A DNA stretch of 64,000 nucleotides from Pedobacter hiemivivus (GTDB lineage: Bacteria; Bacteroidota; Bacteroidia; Sphingobacteriales; Sphingobacteriaceae), in NCBI RefSeq assembly GCF_004331685.1, contig NZ_SJSM01000002.1, positions 434,001 through 498,000 of the forward strand, in the 5' to 3' direction. Below the pieces are notes generated by a model. It saw only the letters and a list, made by a program, of their open reading frames with translations, ran no database searches and had not been told where the DNA came from. Position numbers and translations under genes: made by a program. Below, piece after piece: positions 57,780-64,000 of the stretch (the first letter of the stretch is position 1; the number at the start of each line of letters is the position of its first letter).

Positions 57780-59336
57780 ATGCAAACAAAATATTTAAAT
57801 ACGGTACTTTTGGCAGTCTTGGTATTGCTGGTATCATCATGCAAAAAGTATCTCGATGTTAAACCGGTAGGGAAGTTGATTCCCGCCAAAGCGGAAGAAT
57901 TGGAGAATCTTTTAAATAACAGCAGTACATTGGATTATCACTTTATTGATAACAACAGAGGGAGTTATTATGCGCTTTTAGGGGATAATTTTCAACTTAG
58001 TGAAAATCAGGCAAAGTACTTGTACGTAAGCACACATCCAAATATTGATCGTTATGCTGCTTATACTTTCTATTTACCTTATGAAAATCCCAGAAATCCT
58101 CAGTATACCTGGGATTGGGGTATTTATCGTGCACTTGGATTGTTTAACAATGTAATTGAAGGGGTAAAGGAATTGCCTAATGCTTCGGGATCTGAATTGG
58201 GGAAAACGATCACCGCGCAAGCTAAGGCTGGTCGTGCCTGGTCGATAATGGTCGGTACACTTGGTTATGGCCCTATGTATGATCCTAACGGTGCAAATGA
58301 TACAAAGGTGCTTCCTTATCGTATTTCGGCAAATCCTAATACACCTAATCCTGAATTGTCAACCACCGCAGGAGCGTTTGCGCTGATTGAACAGGATTTA
58401 AAGGATGCGTTGGCTGCTCCGAATAATGTGGCTAACCCCAGTCGTGCCAATGTTTCAGCTGTTCATGCGCTGTTGACTCAATTCTATATGTATAAAAGGG
58501 ATTGGCCAAAGATGTTGGAGCATGCTAAGGAAGCCTGGAATCGCTCGGTAGTAATTAAAGGGGGAGTGGACAACATGATTTATAACTATAATGTATTCTC
58601 TTATAAACCCAATCCAAATGCTTCGCCTTCCCCAGGAACGGATGTGGAGGTGGCGTTGGAGTTACAAGGACCGGATTTATTGTTGAATCAGAGTGACAAC
58701 AGGGAGAACTTGTTTTTTAGACTATCTCCATCAGGAACAGGTCACTATCCTTCACCGGAGTTCTTGGATTTGTTCGACAAAATAACGGATAGAAGATACA
58801 AGTTGTTCGCATTGAAGGCTTTAGGTTATGCTACAACTGTAGGGGGTGTGAAGTATGATGATGGTGTAGTAACTAAGTATTATCGCGATTCGAAAATGTT
58901 AGGCAGTGAGGGAATTACCTATCCTGAATTGTTGTTGATGAAAGCAGAAGCGAGTGCCCGTTTAAATGATTTGGGTGCTGCACTTACAGATTTGAATCTG
59001 CTGCGTAAATATCGTTATTCAGGGGCTAATACAGATTTGGTAAATGGTGCTGCATTGAGTCAGGATAACTTGCTTTTTGAGATTTTAAAAGAGCGTCGTA
59101 GAGAAATGCCGATTGGTACTTTTCAACGTGTATTTGATATTAAACGTTATGTTTTTGATGCCGGTAAGCCTTGGAGCAAGACTAGCATTACGCACAGCAT
59201 TGGTACGAAAACTTATACTGGCCTAGTTAACAACGCTAATTTTTCAATGCGGATTTCTAATAATGTGATTCTTTTAAATCCACAGTGGGGCTTAACGCCT
59301 TGGTCGGGAACTTACGATCCTACTTCTAATAAGTAG
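57780..59336 (+). CDS. SusD/RagB-type nutrient-binding lipoprotein
   Basis: The 518-residue protein has a lipoprotein signal (SSCKKYLDV, Cys at about 21) and the SusD TPR-like N-terminal region (about 75-215, with GRAWSIMVGTLGYGPMY). Its C-terminal half has the ELLLMKAEA and ILKERRREM helices of the RagB family. It sits on top of the SusC barrel and presents ligand. Together they form one transporter. Confidence 0.95.
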   Translation: MQTKYLNTVLLAVLVLLVSSCKKYLDVKPVGKLIPAKAEELENLLNNSSTLDYHFIDNNRGSYYALLGDNFQLSENQAKYLYVSTHPNIDRYAAYTFYLPYENPRNPQYTWDWGIYRALGLFNNVIEGVKELPNASGSELGKTITAQAKAGRAWSIMVGTLGYGPMYDPNGANDTKVLPYRISANPNTPNPELSTTAGAFALIEQDLKDALAAPNNVANPSRANVSAVHALLTQFYMYKRDWPKMLEHAKEAWNRSVVIKGGVDNMIYNYNVFSYKPNPNASPSPGTDVEVALELQGPDLLLNQSDNRENLFFRLSPSGTGHYPSPEFLDLFDKITDRRYKLFALKALGYATTVGGVKYDDGVVTKYYRDSKMLGSEGITYPELLLMKAEASARLNDLGAALTDLNLLRKYRYSGANTDLVNGAALSQDNLLFEILKERRREMPIGTFQRVFDIKRYVFDAGKPWSKTSITHSIGTKTYTGLVNNANFSMRISNNVILLNPQWGLTPWSGTYDPTSNK

Positions 59337-59354
59337 GAGTTGATTTAAACAAAG

Positions 59355-59386
59355 AAAGGGATGTCGCATCCACGCACATCCCTTTT
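59355..59386 (+). terminator. Terminator after susD
   Basis: AAAGGGATGT (59355-59364) and ACATCCCTTT (59376-59385) form a perfect 10-bp stem with an 11-base loop and trailing T. Confidence 0.85.
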
Positions 59387-59398
59387 CTAACCAAATAT

Positions 59399-59417
59399 AA
59401 ACCTGTATGAACGGGTT

Positions 59418-59420
<3 letters not shown>
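59399..59420. repeat. Hairpin at the gapA 3' end
   Basis: AAACC (59399-59403) pairs with GGTTT near 59414-59418, overlapping the gapA stop. Its CTGTATGAACGGG core resembles the 50793-50822 hairpin. Confidence 0.45.
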
Positions 59421-61266
<1,846 letters not shown>

Positions 61267-61267
61267 G

Positions 61268-62254
61268 TTAGATGGATAAAACTTTAGTCATTTCCAATAA
61301 ATCACTTTCCAGCTTAAAAGTATGTCTGGTTAGTGCTTCTTCTATACTTGTTGTTTTAACTTCATTGCCTCTCAAACCAACCATTTGCATGGTATTTCCC
61401 CTTAGCAATTCGTTAACTGCGGCAAAACCAAGTCTGCTGCCCAGGATTCTATCAAAGCTACTTGGACTACCTCCACGCTGAAGATGGCCTAAGATCGTAA
61501 CTTTGGTATCATAATGATTAAATCGTTCCTTAACCTTTTTTGCTACATCGTAGGCTCCACCATCTTTATGTCCTTCGGATACAATTACAATACTCGAAGT
61601 CTTTTTGGTAGATGCACCGGTTTCCAGTTGAGCGATCAATTCATTTAAACTAGTCTCTCTTTCTGGTAGTAGCACTGCTTCGGCACCACTAGAAATGGCA
61701 CTTCTTAAGGCGATACAGCCCGAATCACGGCCCATTACTTCAATAAAGAACAAGCGGTCGTGAGAATCTGCAGTATCTCTGATTTTATCTATAGCTTCAA
61801 TAACAGTATTAATGGCTGTGTCATATCCTAGGGTAAAGTCAGAGCCGTAAAGGTCATTGTCAATAGTTCCTGGAACACCGATCACCCGGATGCCGAATTT
61901 TTCTCCGAAACGCTTGGCTCCGGTAAAAGTTCCGTCACCACCAATAACCACAAGTCCATCTATATCATGAGCTTGAAGATTTTTGTAAGCCAATTCCAGT
62001 CCTTCCTCAGTTTTAAATTCTAAACAGCGTGCTGTTTTTAGAATGGTACCCCCAAGATGAATGATGTTACTCACGGATCTTGCATCCATGGGAATAATGT
62101 TGTTATTGATTAATCCCTGGTATCCTTGCATGACACCAAACATATTGATACCATTGTATATTCCGGTTCTAATCACTGCTCTGATGCAAGCGTTCATTCC
62201 GGGAGCATCTCCTCCAGATGTTAATACAGCGATATTTTTAATATTTGGTCTCAT
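61268..62254 (-). CDS. pfkA: ATP-dependent 6-phosphofructokinase
   Basis: The 328-residue enzyme phosphorylates fructose 6-phosphate. LTSGGDAPGMNA (11-22), GGDGTF (105-110) and PGTIDND (128-134, catalytic Asp132) are intact. Gly108 in GGDG indicates ATP rather than pyrophosphate as donor. It is the first gene of the operon with the kinase and gapA. The candidate -7 element lies just upstream. Confidence 0.97.
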   Translation of the reverse strand: MRPNIKNIAVLTSGGDAPGMNACIRAVIRTGIYNGINMFGVMQGYQGLINNNIIPMDARSVSNIIHLGGTILKTARCLEFKTEEGLELAYKNLQAHDIDGLVVIGGDGTFTGAKRFGEKFGIRVIGVPGTIDNDLYGSDFTLGYDTAINTVIEAIDKIRDTADSHDRLFFIEVMGRDSGCIALRSAISSGAEAVLLPERETSLNELIAQLETGASTKKTSSIVIVSEGHKDGGAYDVAKKVKERFNHYDTKVTILGHLQRGGSPSSFDRILGSRLGFAAVNELLRGNTMQMVGLRGNEVKTTSIEEALTRHTFKLESDLLEMTKVLSI

Positions 62255-62266
62255 AATTTATAGATA

Positions 62267-62274
62267 CGAATATA
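62267..62274 (-). promoter_or_regulatory. Candidate -7 element of pfkA
   Basis: The minus strand reads TATATTCG, one mismatch from TAnnTTTG, 12 bases before the pfkA ATG. No clear -33 is visible. Confidence 0.4.
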
Positions 62275-62343
62275 GCGTGTATTTTTTACACTAAGTAATT
62301 TATTTTTAATTTTCCTAAGTTAATACGAAACAAGTGTATTTAT

Positions 62344-62370
62344 TTATCTTTTTTTGTAAAAAAAAGATAA
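62344..62370. repeat. AT-rich hairpin between pfkA and the NrtR-like gene
   Basis: TTATCTTTTTTT (62344-62355) pairs perfectly with AAAAAAAGATAA (62359-62370). It could terminate stray transcription from either side. Confidence 0.5.
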
Positions 62371-62433
62371 TGCGTAATGCTGATATCTTTTGATGGGATT
62401 GATTTTGTTTTTTGCAGTATCAAAAGTTATTTG

Positions 62434-62451
62434 CATTTTGGTGTCAAAATG
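62434..62451. promoter_or_regulatory. Operator-like dyad upstream of the NrtR-like gene
   Basis: CATTTTG (62434-62440), GTGT and CAAAATG (62445-62451) form a perfect 7-4-7 inverted repeat. CTTTTGA (62387-62393) and TCAAAAG (62420-62426) form a second inverted pair nearby. The site lies between pfkA and the regulator gene, so it may be the regulator's own binding site. The rest of the 62255-62531 gap shows no other clear element. Confidence 0.5.
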
Positions 62452-62531
62452 ATTCTACTGGAATATAACGTGTGAAAACCCGGAAAATTTCAAAAAGATC
62501 AGGGAATATATAATATCTAACAATTAATGTT

Positions 62532-63221
62532 TTGAAAGAAATTTTGCCAAAATTTAATTCCACTTTCTCGATTGATTGTGTGCTTTTCGGATTTGATGAA
62601 GGAGAATTGAAAATTCTTCTAATTGAAAGGAACGAAGAACCCTTTAAGGACTGGTGGGCCTTACCAGGTAACCTGGTTGAAGAGGATGAGAGTTTAGACC
62701 AATCGGCTACCAGAATTTTACATGAGCTTACAGGCTTAAGTGATATCTATATGGAGCAGTATTATACCTTTGGTGATGTAAACAGGCACCCACAAGGTAG
62801 AGTAGTCAGTATAGCCTATTACGCCCTTTTAAGATTAGGAGGGGATAAAGTTGTAAAACCAATTAGTAATTATGCTAAGCAGGCTTATTGGAGAAATGTT
62901 AAAGACCTGCCTAAGCTGGCTTTTGATCATCAGGAAATCTTTGAAAAAGGAATGGAGAAGATCAAACGGAGGATTAAGCATCAACCTATTGCATTTGAAC
63001 TATTGCCAGAGAAATTTACCTTAACCCAGCTTCAAAATGTTTATGAAGTGATTTTGAATAAAAAACTGGACAAAAGAAATTTCAGGAAAAAGATGTTGAG
63101 TTTCGGCGTGCTAAGAGATCTAAATGAGAAACAGTATGGAGTTTCATTTAGAGCAGCAACCTTGTATAAGTTTGACAAAAGGAAATACGCCAAATTATTT
63201 AGTAAAGAGATTTCATTTTAG
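62532..63221 (+). CDS. NrtR-like regulator with degenerate Nudix domain
   Basis: The 229-residue protein has a Nudix-fold N-terminal domain (about 10-145) and a winged-helix C-terminal domain (about 155-225, KFTLTQLQNVYEVILNKKLDKRN split). The Nudix box reads PGNLVEEDESLDQSATRIL then HELTGL: the consensus Gly is Asn47 and two Glu positions are Ile62 and Leu66. Hydrolysis is therefore unlikely, and the fold probably senses a sugar or nucleotide, as in Bacteroidetes AraR-type and NrtR regulators. The start is TTG; the nearby ATG runs into a stop. It faces the pfkA operon. Confidence 0.8.
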   Translation: MKEILPKFNSTFSIDCVLFGFDEGELKILLIERNEEPFKDWWALPGNLVEEDESLDQSATRILHELTGLSDIYMEQYYTFGDVNRHPQGRVVSIAYYALLRLGGDKVVKPISNYAKQAYWRNVKDLPKLAFDHQEIFEKGMEKIKRRIKHQPIAFELLPEKFTLTQLQNVYEVILNKKLDKRNFRKKMLSFGVLRDLNEKQYGVSFRAATLYKFDKRKYAKLFSKEISF

Positions 63222-63422
63222 AGGCTTGTATAGGCCTTCGGTAACGCTTCGAATAGGGTTGCACCTTGGAAGGAGCTTTAGAGGCATCTCATAGGGCTTT
63301 TATAGGACTATTAGTCCTACCAGACTCCTAGGAGGGTCCTAGGACACCCCTTGTTCGGTCCTAGCCCTGAGCCAGGCTCCCCGAAGAATTACCAAAGCGC
63401 TCAGACAACTTGCCTAAAAACA
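63222..63422. other. GC-rich intergenic block with several short palindromes
   Basis: No gene is visible. CTCCTAGGAG (63325-63334) and GTCCTAGGAC (63336-63345) are perfect 10-bp palindromes. AGGACTATTAGTCCT (63304-63318) and GAGCCAGGCTC (63369-63379) are further stem-loops. TTTAGAGGC followed by ATAGG occurs twice about 60 bases apart. GC content is higher than in the neighbours. It could be a structured RNA or a degenerate repeat. Confidence 0.6.
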
Positions 63423-63456
63423 AAAGGCCCGTATCATCTTCGTGATACGGGCCTTT
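63423..63456. terminator. Bidirectional terminator before the partial kinase gene
   Basis: AAAGGCCCGTATCA (63423-63436) and TGATACGGGCCTTT (63443-63456) form a perfect 14-bp stem with a TCTTCG loop. Confidence 0.92.
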
Positions 63457-63478
63457 ATTATATTATTTAATATGACTA

Positions 63479-64000
63479 CTATTTGTTTACGATGTTTACA
63501 TGGTAATCAACAAGGTCATCTATAGGAGAACGGATGATTTTTCCGATGCCCATTTCATACCTATCAGCCACTACACTTAATATATCTCTGAAGCTATAGC
63601 CTACAGAACCAACGCAGTTTAATTTATAATCCTTATAGTTCGGGTAATGCGTAACCAGGTTATCAAAAAATGCGGTAAACGCATAGTCTATTGTATTGAA
63701 AGTATAGTCTTCGTAACTGTCCTTATAATCGTAAACAAACTTACTGAATCCTGCGCAAAAACGATTAGGAAGAGGTTTGTTATAGATATGATCAAAAATA
63801 TCCTCATTGGTTAAGGCGTAGTTGTCATAGAAACTTTCTCTAAGACCTTTAGGCATATAACCTTTCATGTAATCGCTCAGGATCTTTTTTCCGATGAAAC
63901 ATCCGCTGCCTTCATCACCTAAAAAGTAACCTAATGAATCTATATTCAACGTAATGTCTTTACCATTGTAAAGGCAAGAGTTTGTACCTGTACCCAGAAT
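63479..64000 (-). CDS. BadF/BcrA-type ATPase (partial, 5' end outside the window)
   Basis: The frame is open to base 64000 and begins in the window with ILGTGTNSCLY, so the start codon seen at 63949 (a TTG) is internal. The region LGYFLGDEGSGCFIGKK matches the BadF/BcrA/NAGK family and parallels the paralogue at 60424. About 174 residues are visible. The product is likely a second sugar or amino-sugar kinase. A strong terminator follows its end. Confidence 0.8.
   Translation of the reverse strand: MLGTGTNSCLYNGKDITLNIDSLGYFLGDEGSGCFIGKKILSDYMKGYMPKGLRESFYDNYALTNEDIFDHIYNKPLPNRFCAGFSKFVYDYKDSYEDYTFNTIDYAFTAFFDNLVTHYPNYKDYKLNCVGSVGYSFRDILSVVADRYEMGIGKIIRSPIDDLVDYHVNIVNK

Overview
The window is a chromosomal stretch of a member of the Bacteroidetes, most likely a Pedobacter-like Sphingobacteriaceae. 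Supporting signs are about 40% GC, TAnnTTTG-type -7 promoter elements, SusC/SusD and FecI/FecR pairs, many short SPII lipoproteins, a Bacteroidetes-type dcw cluster, a small histone H1-like protein, and few Shine-Dalgarno sequences. I see no rRNA, tRNA, CRISPR array, transposase or prophage gene.

Region 1 (1-15389) is the division and cell wall (dcw) operon: mraZ(end)-rsmH-ftsL-ftsI-murE-mraY-murD-ftsW-murG-murC-ftsQ-ftsA-ftsZ. It is nearly gapless, with several TAATG stop/start overlaps. MurE carries the DNPR motif of meso-diaminopimelate ligases. The only sizeable internal gap, before ftsZ, holds four DnaA-box-like 9-mers. Region 2 (15441-23318) holds a PLP acyltransferase of the serine palmitoyltransferase/KBL type, a histone H1-like protein, ligA-dapA, an AcpH-like protein, tyrS, and a Xre/RES toxin-antitoxin pair. 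Region 3 (23307-34686) has an operon of penicillin acylase, small membrane protein and LuxE-like acyl synthetase, then a TonB receptor, a GH31 alpha-glucosidase and a glycogen branching enzyme.

Region 4 (34661-46546) is the most unusual. A lipoprotein gene, a PKD/beta-barrel protein gene and an exported TPR-CHAT protease-like gene face a divergent sigma factor gene and a membrane-anchored TPR protein gene. Immediately after comes a second ECF operon: sigma factor, barrel-type anti-sigma candidate, YceI, DUF5777-like barrel, Rieske-like lipoprotein and Pr6Pr membrane protein. A candidate AAC-N16-CGT promoter lies in front of it. These look like two envelope sensing/response modules without an obvious described function.

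Region 5 (46568-50871) has a REP-like palindromic element, an M3 peptidase and two lipoproteins. Region 6 (50921-59386) is a sigma/FecR/TlpA/SusC/SusD nutrient-uptake locus. Region 7 (59418-64000) is a glycolytic operon pfkA-(BadF-type sugar kinase)-gapA. It is divergent from a NrtR-like regulator whose Nudix box is degenerate and which has a perfect dyad upstream. A GC-rich palindromic intergenic block and the cut-off end of a second BadF-type kinase follow.

All functional names come from sequence motifs and family knowledge; no database search was possible.
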